Source of the DNA: Streptomyces sp. CB01580
Lineage (GTDB): Bacteria > Actinomycetota > Actinomycetes > Streptomycetales > Streptomycetaceae
Assembly: GCF_001905795.1 (NCBI RefSeq)
Contig: NZ_LIXJ01000024.1
Span: forward strand, 33,144 to 97,143
DNA length: 64,000 bases
Direction of reading: 5' to 3'
The notes beneath the pieces were generated by a model. The model saw only the letters and a list, made by a program, of their open reading frames with translations, did no database searches and had not been told where the DNA came from. Of the stretch, positions 53,102-63,883 are shown one piece after another (position 1 is the first letter of the stretch; each line of letters starts with the position of its first letter). Both the position numbers and the translations under genes were made by a program.

Positions 53102-54151
53102 ATGAGACTCGGAGTCCTCGACGTGGGTTCGAACACAGTGCACCTTTTGGTGGTGGACGCGCACCCCGGCGCCCGCCCGCTGCCGGCGCACTCGCACAAG
53201 GCGGAGCTGCGCCTGGCCGAACTCCTCGACGACGACGGGGCGATCGGCCCCAGGGGCGTGGACCGACTGGTGGCCACGATCACCGACGCCCTCCAGACCG
53301 CCGAGGACAAGGGGTGCGAGGACGTCCTGCCGTTCGCCACGTCCGCGGTGCGGGAGGCGAGCAACGCGGACCGGGTGCTGGCCCGGGTGCGGGAGGAGAC
53401 GGGCGTCGACCTCGCCGTGCTCAGCGGCTCGGAGGAGGCGCGGCTCACCTTCCTCGCCGTGCGCCGCTGGTTCGGCTGGTCGGCGGGGCGGCTGCTGGTC
53501 CTGGACATCGGGGGCGGCTCGCTGGAGGTCGCGTTCGGCATCGACGAGGAACCGGACGCGGCGGTGTCGCTGCCGCTCGGGGCGGGCCGGCTGACCTCCG
53601 GATGGCTGCCGGGCGATCCGCCGGACCCGGCGGACGTGAAGGCTCTGCGCCGCCACGTACGGGCGGGCATCGCCCGGAGCGTGGGGGAGTTCAACCGGCT
53701 CGGGCGTCCGGACCACGTCGTGGCCACGTCCAAGACCTTCAAGCAGCTCGCCAGGATCGCGGGCGCCGCGCGCTCCACCGACGGCCTGTACGTCCAGCGG
53801 GGGCTCACCCGCAAGGCGCTGGAGGAGTGGGTGCCGAGGCTCGCGGAGATGACCGTCGAACAGCGCGTCACGCTGCCCGGGGTCTCCGAGGGCCGGGCCC
53901 GGCAGCTGCTCGCCGGGGCGCTGGTCGCGGAGGGGGCCATGGACCTGTACGGGGTCGACGAGCTGGAGATCTGCCCGTGGGCGCTGCGCGAGGGCGTCAT
54001 CCTGCGCCGACTGGACCATCTGCCGGCGGAACGGGCCGCGCTGGGCCGGACCGGGGGCGAGCCGCGCCGGGGGACGGGCCCGGCGGGGAACGGTGAGCAC
54101 GGGCTCCGGCTGATCCCGTCCGAGGGCGATCCGGGCTCGGAGGCCGGGTAG
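53102..54151 (+). CDS. Ppx/GppA-family phosphatase
   Basis: A 349-residue protein of the exopolyphosphatase/pppGpp-phosphohydrolase family. The first phosphate motif is LGVLDVGSNTVHLLVVDAH, then TSAVREASNADRVL, the catalytic-Glu region LSGSEEARLTFLAVRRWF, and the second motif LVLDIGGGSLEVAFG. The C-terminal HD domain of E. coli GppA is missing, as in short actinobacterial Ppx1-type proteins. Whether it acts on polyphosphate or pppGpp is not known. TAGCGT ends 7 nt before the ATG. Confidence 0.9.
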   Translation: MRLGVLDVGSNTVHLLVVDAHPGARPLPAHSHKAELRLAELLDDDGAIGPRGVDRLVATITDALQTAEDKGCEDVLPFATSAVREASNADRVLARVREETGVDLAVLSGSEEARLTFLAVRRWFGWSAGRLLVLDIGGGSLEVAFGIDEEPDAAVSLPLGAGRLTSGWLPGDPPDPADVKALRRHVRAGIARSVGEFNRLGRPDHVVATSKTFKQLARIAGAARSTDGLYVQRGLTRKALEEWVPRLAEMTVEQRVTLPGVSEGRARQLLAGALVAEGAMDLYGVDELEICPWALREGVILRRLDHLPAERAALGRTGGEPRRGTGPAGNGEHGLRLIPSEGDPGSEAG

Positions 54152-54449
54152 GCGGCCCGCCCCGGACCGGGAGCCGAGCGGGCCGGTCCCGCCCGGAGGC
54201 CGGTGACCGGTACCGGATCCGGGGAAGGCGAGGGGCCCGGCTGCCGGGACCATTGGCTGGAGGCCCTGGAGGCCCTGGAGGCCCTGGAGGCCCTGGAGGC
54301 CCTGGAGGCCCTGGAGGCCCTGGAGGCCCTGGAGGCCGCGTGGGCCGCGTGGGCCCAGAGGCCGGGCGGGCCGCACCGCTTCCCATGGACCTCGTCACTT
54401 TCCGCCGAGAGCTCTCGGCGGCGCGTACCCGTGCCCGTACGCTGTCCCA
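54152..54449. other. Intergenic region holding a 9-bp repeat array
   Basis: 298 bp with no gene that I accept. The array at 54257-54337 dominates it. TACGCT (54438-54443) is the -10 of the next gene. Frames through the array (poly Leu-Glu-Ala or Gly-Pro-Gly) have no homology outside it. Confidence 0.5.
54257..54337 (+). repeat. 9-bp tandem repeat CTGGAGGCC, nine copies
   Basis: Nine exact copies of CTGGAGGCC starting every 9 bp from 54257 to 54329. It lies 105 bp after the ppx/gppA stop and 112 bp before the isomerase start. A probable strain-variable minisatellite. Confidence 0.95.
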
Positions 54450-55283
54450 GTGGCAGAACCAGTGGTGCGCGTCCCCGATGCGAAGGTCGCCCTGTCCACC
54501 GCCTCCGTCTACCCGGAGTCGACGGCGACGGCCTTCGAGATCGCCGGGCGTCTCGGTTACGACGGTGTCGAGGTCATGGTGTGGACCGACCCCGTCAGCC
54601 AGGACATCGAGGCATTGCGGCGGCTCTCGGACCACCACGGGGTACCGATCCTCGCCGTCCACGCGCCCTGTCTGCTGATCACGCAGCGCGTCTGGTCCAC
54701 CGATCCGTGGGTGAAGCTCCAGCGCGCCCGCGCCGCGGCGGAGAGGCTGGGGGCGACGACCGTCGTCGTCCACCCCCCGTTCCGCTGGCAGCGCGGATAC
54801 GCGCGTGACTTCGTCACCGGGATCTGGCGCATGGCGGACGAGACCGATGTCCGGTTCGCCGTCGAGAACATGTACCCGTGGCGGTACCGGGACCGCGAGA
54901 TGCTCGCGTACGCCCCCGACTGGAACGTCACCAACGACGACTACCGCCACTTCACCGTGGACCTCTCGCACACCGCGACGGCCCGCACGGACGGCATGGC
55001 CATGGTCGAACGGATGGGCGACCGGCTCGCCCACGTCCATCTCGCCGACGGCAAGGGCTCCAACAAGGACGAGCACCTGGTGCCCGGACGCGGCGACCAG
55101 CCCTGCGCCGAACTCCTGGAGCGTCTGGCCCGCAACGGCTTCGGCGGCCACGTCGTCATCGAGGTCAACACCCGCCGCGCGATGTCCTCCGCCGAACGTG
55201 AGGCCGACCTGGCGGAGGCGCTCGCCTTCACCCGGCTCCACCTGGCGTCCTCCTCGACCGAGGTACCGCGCCACCGCCCGTGA
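54450..55283 (+). CDS. Sugar phosphate isomerase/epimerase-family protein (AP endonuclease 2 fold)
   Basis: A 277-residue TIM barrel. Metal-binding blocks are GYDGVEVMVWTD, VHAPC, VVHPPFRWQ, AVENMYPWRYRD, VDLSHTATAR, HVHLADG and VVIEVNTRRA. These are the Glu/His/Asp ligands of xylose-isomerase-like enzymes. Substrate is unknown; it lies beside ppx/gppA and ilvD in Streptomyces. GTG 54450 follows TACGCT by 6 nt (leaderless). Confidence 0.87.
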   Translation: MAEPVVRVPDAKVALSTASVYPESTATAFEIAGRLGYDGVEVMVWTDPVSQDIEALRRLSDHHGVPILAVHAPCLLITQRVWSTDPWVKLQRARAAAERLGATTVVVHPPFRWQRGYARDFVTGIWRMADETDVRFAVENMYPWRYRDREMLAYAPDWNVTNDDYRHFTVDLSHTATARTDGMAMVERMGDRLAHVHLADGKGSNKDEHLVPGRGDQPCAELLERLARNGFGGHVVIEVNTRRAMSSAEREADLAEALAFTRLHLASSSTEVPRHRP

Positions 55284-55395
55284 ACCGGTCCGGGCACTGA
55301 GCATCCCGTCCCGCATACCGGACAGAGTGTCCAGATCTTGGAGCCTTGGGCGTACGCTCGGAAACAGTCTTTTCATGTCGAAGGAGCGAGAGACG

Positions 55396-57246
55396 ATGCC
55401 CCAGCTGAGGTCCCGCACTGTCACCCATGGCCGCAACATGGCGGGCGCCCGCGCCCTTATGCGGGCCTCGGGCGTAGCGAGCGAGGACATCGGCAAGCCG
55501 ATCATCGCGGTCGCCAACTCCTTCACCGAGTTCGTCCCCGGCCACACCCACCTGGCCCCGGTCGGCCGGATCGTCTCCGAGGCCATCCGCGCCGCGGGCG
55601 CCGTGCCGCGCGAGTTCAACACGATCGCGGTCGACGACGGCATCGCGATGGGACACGGCGGAATGCTGTACAGCCTCCCCTCCCGCGACCTGATCGCCGA
55701 CTCCGTCGAGTACATGGTCGAGGCGCACTGCGCGGACGCGCTGATCTGCATCTCCAACTGCGACAAGATCACCCCCGGCATGCTGATGGCCGCGATGCGC
55801 CTCAACATCCCGACGGTCTTCGTGTCCGGCGGCCCGATGGAGGCCGGCAAGGCCACCCTCGTCGACGGCACGGTCCGCAAGCTCGACCTGATCAACGCGA
55901 TCAGCGACGCCGTGAACGAGAACGTCTCGGACGAGGACATCCTCCGCATCGAGGAGAACGCCTGCCCCACCTGCGGCAGCTGTTCCGGCATGTTCACCGC
56001 CAACTCGATGAACTGCCTGACCGAGGCACTCGGCCTCTCCCTCCCCGGCAACGGCTCCGTCCTCGCCACGCACACCGCCCGCAGGGCGCTGTACGAGGAG
56101 GCCGGCCGCACGGTCGTCGAGATCACCAAGCGCCACTACGAGCAGGACGACGCGTCGGTCCTGCCCCGCTCCATCGGCACCCGTGCCGCGTTCGAGAACG
56201 CCATGGCGCTCGACATCGCCATGGGCGGCTCCACCAACACGATCCTGCACCTGCTCGCCGCCGCCCAGGAGGCCGAGCTGGACTACGACCTGGCCGACAT
56301 CGACGCGGTCTCGCGCCGGGTCCCGTGCCTCGCGAAGGTCGCGCCCAACGTCGCCCCCGGCGGCACGTACTACATGGAGGACGTGCACCGGGCGGGCGGC
56401 ATCCCCGCGATCCTCGGCGAACTGCACCGCGGCGGCCTGCTCAACGAGGACGTGCACGCGGTCCACTCCGACTCCCTCGCCCAGTGGCTGAAGGACTGGG
56501 ACGTCCGGGGCGGCTCCCCGTCCCCCGAGGCCGTCGAGCTGTGGCACGCGGCCCCCGGATGCGTCCGTTCCGCGACCGCCTTCTCGCAGTCCGAGCGCTG
56601 GGAGACCCTCGACCTGGACGCGGCCGGCGGCTGCATCCGCGACCTGGCGCACGCGTACTCCAAGGACGGCGGCCTCGCGGTCCTCAAGGGGAACCTCGCC
56701 GTGGACGGCTGCGTCGTGAAGACGGCGGGCGTCGACGAGTCGATCTGGACCTTCGAGGGCCCGGCCGTCGTCTGCGAATCGCAGGACGAGGCCGTCGACA
56801 AGATCCTCCGCAAGGAAATCAAGGAGGGCGACGTCGTCGTCATCCGCTACGAGGGCCCGCGCGGCGGCCCCGGCATGCAGGAGATGCTCTACCCCACGTC
56901 CTTCCTCAAGGGGCGCGGCCTCGGCAAGAGCTGCGCCCTGGTGACCGACGGCCGCTTCTCCGGCGGTACGTCGGGCCTGTCCATCGGGCACGCGTCGCCG
57001 GAGGCCGCGTCCGGCGGCACGATCGCGTTCGTCGAGGACGGCGACCGGATCCGGATCGACATCCCGAACCGGTCGATCGAACTCCTCGTCCCCGAGGCCG
57101 AGCTGGCCGCCCGCCGCGCGGCGCTGAACGGCGCGTACACGCCGAAGAACCGGGACCGCAAGGTCAGCGCCGCGCTGCGCGCCTACGCGGCGATGGCGAC
57201 CAGCGCGGACCGGGGCGCGGTGCGGGACGTGTCCAAGCTCGGCTGA
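55396..57246 (+). CDS. ilvD: Dihydroxy-acid dehydratase
   Basis: A 616-residue iron-sulfur enzyme for valine, isoleucine and pantothenate synthesis. Cluster cysteines are in ISNCDKITPGM and CPTCGSCSGMFTANSMNCL. AVDDGIAMGHGGMLYSLPSR and DGRFSGGTSGLSIGHASPEA are conserved. ATG 55396 has AAGGAG about 10 nt upstream; ATG 55375 is an alternative. Ketoisovalerate made here also feeds panBC, which links it to the CoA operon at 27 kb. Confidence 0.97.
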   Translation: MPQLRSRTVTHGRNMAGARALMRASGVASEDIGKPIIAVANSFTEFVPGHTHLAPVGRIVSEAIRAAGAVPREFNTIAVDDGIAMGHGGMLYSLPSRDLIADSVEYMVEAHCADALICISNCDKITPGMLMAAMRLNIPTVFVSGGPMEAGKATLVDGTVRKLDLINAISDAVNENVSDEDILRIEENACPTCGSCSGMFTANSMNCLTEALGLSLPGNGSVLATHTARRALYEEAGRTVVEITKRHYEQDDASVLPRSIGTRAAFENAMALDIAMGGSTNTILHLLAAAQEAELDYDLADIDAVSRRVPCLAKVAPNVAPGGTYYMEDVHRAGGIPAILGELHRGGLLNEDVHAVHSDSLAQWLKDWDVRGGSPSPEAVELWHAAPGCVRSATAFSQSERWETLDLDAAGGCIRDLAHAYSKDGGLAVLKGNLAVDGCVVKTAGVDESIWTFEGPAVVCESQDEAVDKILRKEIKEGDVVVIRYEGPRGGPGMQEMLYPTSFLKGRGLGKSCALVTDGRFSGGTSGLSIGHASPEAASGGTIAFVEDGDRIRIDIPNRSIELLVPEAELAARRAALNGAYTPKNRDRKVSAALRAYAAMATSADRGAVRDVSKLG

Positions 57247-57313
57247 TCCGGCACCGTACGCGTAGCCACGCCCGCGTGCACGCACACGCGCAGGGCTCCC
57301 GAGGACCCCGCTC

Positions 57314-59650
<2,337 letters not shown>

Positions 59651-59789
59651 CGCCCACCCCCGTGTGTTCGTCCGCGAGCGCGACGCACGGAGCCTAGTCG
59701 ATGGTGCGTGCGATGAGGGTGGGGGCTTGTAGCCTGCGCGTCGTACACGTCGTACACATCGATTCTCGACGGGGGAGGGCCGCACGGCC

Positions 59790-60119
59790 ATGGAAGAGCA
59801 CACGGAAGAACACACCGGGACGACCACGGACGCCGTGGCGGAGGACGTGGCGACGCTCGCGGGCGACGACGTCCCCCGCTACCCGATCGCACCCGGGTAC
59901 CGCGTCAACGTCCGCAGGGGGCCGGGCACCCAGTACGGCATCGTCCGGACGCTCCCGTACGGAATGAGGGTCCCGGTCTACTGCCAGAAGGCGGGGGAGC
60001 GCGTCACCGGCCCGTACGGCACCTCGAACATCTGGGACAACATCGCCAACGGCCAGTTCGTGTCGGACGCCTACGTCCGCACGGGCAGCGACGGCTACAT
60101 CGCCCCGCGCTGCGACTGA
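59790..60119 (+). CDS. SH3-like (SH3_3) domain protein
   Basis: A 109-residue protein with a bacterial SH3 domain from about residue 30: IAPGYRVNVRRGPGTQYGIV, RTLPYGMRVPVYCQKAGER, SDAYVRTGSDGYIAPRCD. Such domains usually bind peptidoglycan, but there is no signal peptide: the start MEEHTEEHTGTTTDAVAEDV is acidic. Either it acts in the cytoplasm or is exported another way. Good ribosome-binding site GGGGGAGG. Confidence 0.8.
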   Translation: MEEHTEEHTGTTTDAVAEDVATLAGDDVPRYPIAPGYRVNVRRGPGTQYGIVRTLPYGMRVPVYCQKAGERVTGPYGTSNIWDNIANGQFVSDAYVRTGSDGYIAPRCD

Positions 60120-60229
60120 CCACCGACCGCCGGCAACGAGCACGGACACGACGGCGGCAACGGCCCGGCCGGGACGGGAACGCCCCGGGAGACGGACGGG
60201 GCGGGAACGGCCCGGGGATAATCGATTCC

Positions 60230-60793
60230 GTGAGCGACAACAGCGAAGCCCCCGGCGCCGACGCCGCCGCCAGGCCCGATGGCGCCGAGCCGCCCCGTTC
60301 CACCGCGCCCGGCCCGCAGCCCGAGCCCCTGCCCTTCTTCGGTACGACCTGGGTCGACCACGACGGGGGCTACGGGCTGCGCCGTGTCGGGGCGGCGGTC
60401 GGCTCGCTCGCCGCCACGGTCGCCGCCTGCTTCGTGCTCCGTTTCGCCTACCAGGGACTGGAGATCGCCGACGTCGGCAACGTCGTCGGCGTCCTGGTGA
60501 TCGTGATGTTCGCGATCTGCAGTGCCATCGCCTTCCGCAAGACCTGGGAGGGATTCGGCCGACGGCCCGCCGACCCGGCGCGCGAGGCGAGCCTGCGCGG
60601 ACTGAAGACGATCGGCTTCATCGGCTCGCTGCTCGCCTACTTCCTACGTGCGTTCATGGAGGCGCCGGGCGAGCGGCTGCGCCGCACGGAGTACGAGGAG
60701 GCCCTGGCCCGCTACGCGAAGCGCCGCTCGGCCCGTACAGGAAACCCGGCCGCCCGCAAGGGCGCCAAGGGCAAGCGCCCGAAGCGGAAGTAG
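60230..60793 (+). CDS. Conserved membrane protein, unknown function
   Basis: A 187-residue protein with an acidic Pro/Ala-rich start, two hydrophobic segments (AAVGSLAATVAACFVLRFAY and VVGVLVIVMFAICSAIAF), a third weak one (IGFIGSLLAYFLRAF) and a very basic end. No family recognised. GATAAT (60217-60222) ends 7 nt before GTG 60230, a leaderless pattern. Confidence 0.72.
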   Translation: MSDNSEAPGADAAARPDGAEPPRSTAPGPQPEPLPFFGTTWVDHDGGYGLRRVGAAVGSLAATVAACFVLRFAYQGLEIADVGNVVGVLVIVMFAICSAIAFRKTWEGFGRRPADPAREASLRGLKTIGFIGSLLAYFLRAFMEAPGERLRRTEYEEALARYAKRRSARTGNPAARKGAKGKRPKRK

Positions 60794-60964
60794 CCCCGCT
60801 CACGGACTCGGTCCCGGTACAGGAACGGACCGGACCGGCGCGGAATCAGACCGGCGCCGGTGCAGGAACGGGCCGACACGGAATCGGACCGGCCCCGGCA
60901 CGGAATCGGACCGGCCCGGCAAAAAAACCCGGCGGGCGATCCCAGGATGGACCAGGATTCCCCC

Positions 60965-61798
60965 ATGCCGCCTTCCGACACCGCACGCACCCCCGCCGCA
61001 GACAGGTCCGCAGGTGAAGCCGGGTGCACTCCGTCAGGCACCGCCGAGGACGCCGCCCCGCCCCGCGCGCTCTCCTTCGACCGCGCCGCCGCCCGGTACG
61101 CCGCGGCCCGCCCCGGATATCCGCCCGCCCTCTTCGACGCCGTCGAGGAACTGGCCGGGCGTCCCCTGCGCGGAGCCCGCACCGTCGACGTGGGCGCGGG
61201 CACCGGCATCGCCACCCGGCTGCTCCTCGACCGGGGCGCCCGGGTCATCGCCGTCGAACCGGGCCCCGGCATGGCGGGCCAACTGCACCGGACGCTCCCG
61301 CACGTCCCGGTCGTGCGCGGCGACGGCGACCGTCTGCCCCTCGCCGCGGCCTGCGCCGACCTGATCACGTACGCCCAGTCCTGGCACTGGACGGACCCGG
61401 GCCTGTCCGCCCCCGAGGCCCTGCGCGTCCTGCGTCCCGGCGGCGCGCTCGCCCTCTGGTGGAACGTCTCCGACCACTCCGTCCCGTGGATCGCCGAGCA
61501 GGACGTCCGCCTGCGCCGCTTCTTCGGCGTCGACAGGAGCGCCCACGGTTCCCCGGACGACTCCCCGCGCCTGCCTCCCGAGTTCGGCCAGGTGCGCCGC
61601 TCGGTGCCCTGGGCACGGACGGTCTCCCTCGACACCCACCTCGCCAACCTCGGTACCCACTCCGCCTTCCTCGTCCTCGGCGACGAGGCCGCGCGACGGT
61701 TCCTCCACGAGGAGCGCGAGCGGCTGTCGGAGCTCTTCCCGGACGGCACGATCGAGGAGTGCTACGTGGTCGAGCTGGTCGTGGCGATCCGCCCGTAG
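60965..61798 (+). CDS. Class I SAM-dependent methyltransferase
   Basis: A 277-residue methyltransferase. Motif I is VDVGAGTGIATRLLLDRG, then VIAVEPGPGMAGQLHRTL, VVRGDGDRLPLA and the Methyltransf_11 block ITYAQSWHWTD, LRVLRPGGALALWWN. Substrate unknown. I chose ATG 60965 because AGGA stands 8 nt before it; ATG 60947 is possible. The 30 residues before SFDRAAARYAAARPGYP are not conserved. The 171-bp gap upstream has two near-identical CGGAATCGGACCGGCC words. Confidence 0.85.
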   Translation: MPPSDTARTPAADRSAGEAGCTPSGTAEDAAPPRALSFDRAAARYAAARPGYPPALFDAVEELAGRPLRGARTVDVGAGTGIATRLLLDRGARVIAVEPGPGMAGQLHRTLPHVPVVRGDGDRLPLAAACADLITYAQSWHWTDPGLSAPEALRVLRPGGALALWWNVSDHSVPWIAEQDVRLRRFFGVDRSAHGSPDDSPRLPPEFGQVRRSVPWARTVSLDTHLANLGTHSAFLVLGDEAARRFLHEERERLSELFPDGTIEECYVVELVVAIRP

Positions 61799-61904
61799 CG
61801 ACTTCTCTCCACGGTGCGAGGATGACGCCAGCACCACCACGACCACCGCGCACCGACGAACGAACGCGACGAGCGTCGCGAGCACAGCCCGGAGGGTGAA
61901 CCAC

Positions 61905-62714
61905 ATGACCCAGACAGTCGCCGTCCTCGGCACCGGCAAGATCGGGGAGGCCCTCCTCAGCGGCATGATCCGGGCGGGCTGGCGTCCGGCGGACCTGCTG
62001 GTCACCACCCGCCGCTCCGAGCGTGCCCGGGAGCTGCACGACCGCTACGGCGTCGACTCCGTCGGCAACGCCGAGGCGGCCAAGCGCGCCGACATCCTCA
62101 TCCTCGCGGTGAAGCCCCAGGACATGGGCCGGCTGCTCGACGAACTGGCCGCGCACGTCACCGCCGACCGCCTGGTCATCAGCGCCGCCGCGGGCATCAC
62201 CACCGCGTTCATCGAGGACCGCCTCGCCGCGAACACCCCCGTCGTACGCGTCATGCCGAACACCCCCGTCCTCGTCGACGAGGGCATGTCCGTCATCTCC
62301 GCGGGCAGCCACGCCACCACCGAACACCTTGCCGCCGCCGAGGCGATCTTCGGCGGTGTCGGCAAGACCCTGCGTGTGCCGGAGTCCCAGCAGGACGCGG
62401 CCACCGCCCTCTCCGGCTCGGGCCCCGCGTACTTCTACTTCCTCGTCGAGGCGATGACCGACGCCGGAATCCTGCTGGGCCTGCCCCGCGCCCAGGCCCA
62501 CGAACTGATCGTCCAGGCCGCTATCGGTGCCGCCGTGATGCTCCGCGACAGCGGCGAGCACCCGGTCAAGCTCCGCGAGGCCGTCACCAGCCCGGCCGGC
62601 ACCACCATCAGCGCCATCCGCGAGCTGGAGAACCACGGCGTCCGCGCCGCGCTCATCGCCGCCCTCGAAGCCGCCCGCGACCGCAGCCGCGAACTCGCCT
62701 CGGGCAACGGCTGA
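61905..62714 (+). CDS. proC: Pyrroline-5-carboxylate reductase
   Basis: Last step of proline synthesis, NADPH-dependent. This 269-residue protein starts TVAVLGTGKIGEALLSGMIR (Rossmann motif), then ILAVKPQDMGRLLDELAAHV, VRVMPNTPVLVDEGMSVIS and the signature SGSGPAYFYFLVEAMTDAGI and VTSPAGTTISAI. ATG 61905 is chosen because GGAGG lies 9 nt upstream; GTG 61896 is an alternative. Last intact gene before the decayed region. Confidence 0.96.
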   Translation: MTQTVAVLGTGKIGEALLSGMIRAGWRPADLLVTTRRSERARELHDRYGVDSVGNAEAAKRADILILAVKPQDMGRLLDELAAHVTADRLVISAAAGITTAFIEDRLAANTPVVRVMPNTPVLVDEGMSVISAGSHATTEHLAAAEAIFGGVGKTLRVPESQQDAATALSGSGPAYFYFLVEAMTDAGILLGLPRAQAHELIVQAAIGAAVMLRDSGEHPVKLREAVTSPAGTTISAIRELENHGVRAALIAALEAARDRSRELASGNG

Positions 62715-62721
62715 GCGCGCG

Positions 62722-63130
62722 TCAGCCGACGGGCGCCCGGCCGCCTCGATCAGTTCCACGCTGCGCACGACCTCCGCGAAGCCGCCACCGTGCAAGGACA
62801 CGGCGGTGGCTTCGCGCCGGCTCGTCCGCGTCCAGCCCCACGGCCCGACCAGGCCGAAGGTGTACGTCGCGTCCGGCGCGAAGAACACCTTGTACCCGAG
62901 GTTCCCGCCCATCCGCGCCGTCGTCTCCGCGCACATGTTGGTCTGGATCCCGGCCACCACGATCTGCCGCACCCCGCCCCTGTCCAGCCACTCCCCGAGA
63001 GCGGGCGTCCCGTAGAAGGCGGAGTTCACGCTCTTCGTCAGCAACAGCTCGGGCCCCCGCCCTTCCCCCGCCGCTCCTCCACGTGCTGCTTGAAGCCGTT
63101 CCCCGGCCGGTCCGCGCGCAACGGTGAATC
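62722..63130 (-). pseudogene. Remnant of an isochorismatase-family cysteine hydrolase
   Basis: The C-terminal half is readable: SPLRADRPGNGFKQHVEERR in one frame, then after a frameshift in a G-run near 63055, LLLTKSVNSAFYGTPALGEW and VAGIQTNMCAETTARMGGNL (with the catalytic Cys) in another. No in-frame stop ends the second frame before it runs into proC antisense; a stop in a third frame is at 62722. The N-terminal half, with the catalytic Asp, is missing upstream of about 63130. Not functional as read. Confidence 0.75.
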
Positions 63131-63136
63131 CGGCTC

Positions 63137-63561
63137 GCCCGAGCCGACCTGGTCGTCGTCCCCGGTCTCGACGACCACCTGACACCGGCCCCCGAACCGG
63201 TGCTCGACGCCCTGCGCCGCGCCCACGCCCGGGGCACCCCCATAGCGGCCCTCTGCGGCGGCGCCTTCACCCTCGCCCGGGCGGACCGCTCGACGGCCGC
63301 CGCGCAGTCACCCACTGGAACCTCACCGAGCTCCTGCGCACCCACCATCCCCTCGTGACGGTCGTTGAGCACCCCACGCCCCGCGTCGACCGGGACGCCG
63401 ACCCCTCGCCTCGGTACGGGCCCATGCCTTGGCCCACCTGGCCGAACCCCGTACGGTCGCCGCCCTGGCCGCCCGCGTCGGCATGTCCCCGCGCTGCGCC
63501 GGGCCTTCCTCCGCACCCTTGACCAGCCGGAGGTTGACACGGCCCGCCCACATCCGTAAGG
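63137..63561 (+). pseudogene. Remnant of a GlxA-family (DJ-1/PfpI plus AraC HTH) regulator
   Basis: Pieces in three frames: ADLVVVPGLDDHLTPAPEPV and RGTPIAALCGGAFTLARA (DJ-1/PfpI core with the Cys), then GRRAVTHWNLTELLRTHHPL after a shift near 63285, then AHLAEPRTVAALAARVGMSP and RRAFLRTLDQPE (AraC HTH) after further shifts. The N-terminus and the centre are missing. It is head-to-head with the hydrolase remnant, and both lost their 5' ends at the same junction (about 63130). Confidence 0.75.
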
Positions 63562-63883
63562 TGCTCCGAGTTGTCCGACGCGAGCGCCGACCCGGTCGGT
63601 CCCCGGACAGCCATTCCGCAGTAACCGCATTCGGTCGACGACGCCTGTCGTCATGCCGCTTGTGTGTATGTGTGAAATGAAGAATCCGCGTTCCGAGGAA
63701 CGTGACCCCGATTAGCGTCGAGGTCTGTGATTCCGCTAAAGTCTCGCTCGCCGGAAGGGCCCGACGGCCCCGAACGCAAATCCCGCTGACTGGGAATCAG
63801 GCCCGAAAGGATCTGATAGAGTCGGAACCGCCGAAAGGGAAAAGCGCGAAAGCGTGGGACCCGGGGCCGCACCGACGAACGTG
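63562..63883 (+). promoter_or_regulatory. rRNA-leader-like promoter region without rRNA gene
   Basis: About 320 bp with no gene. TAAAGT (63737-63742) and TAGAGT (63817-63822) look like -10 boxes. The stretch around 63811-63855 (CTGATAGAGTCGGAACCGCC, then GAAAGGGAAAAGCGCGAAAG) resembles the repeated promoter/leader words in front of and within Streptomyces rRNA operons. No 16S sequence follows within the window. The -35 boxes are not clear. Confidence 0.4.

Noticed and set aside
54203..54808. Open frames through the 9-bp array giving Leu-Glu-Ala or Gly-Pro-Gly (collagen-like) repeats
   Set aside because: They consist of the repeat plus out-of-frame isomerase sequence; no start signal or homology outside the array.
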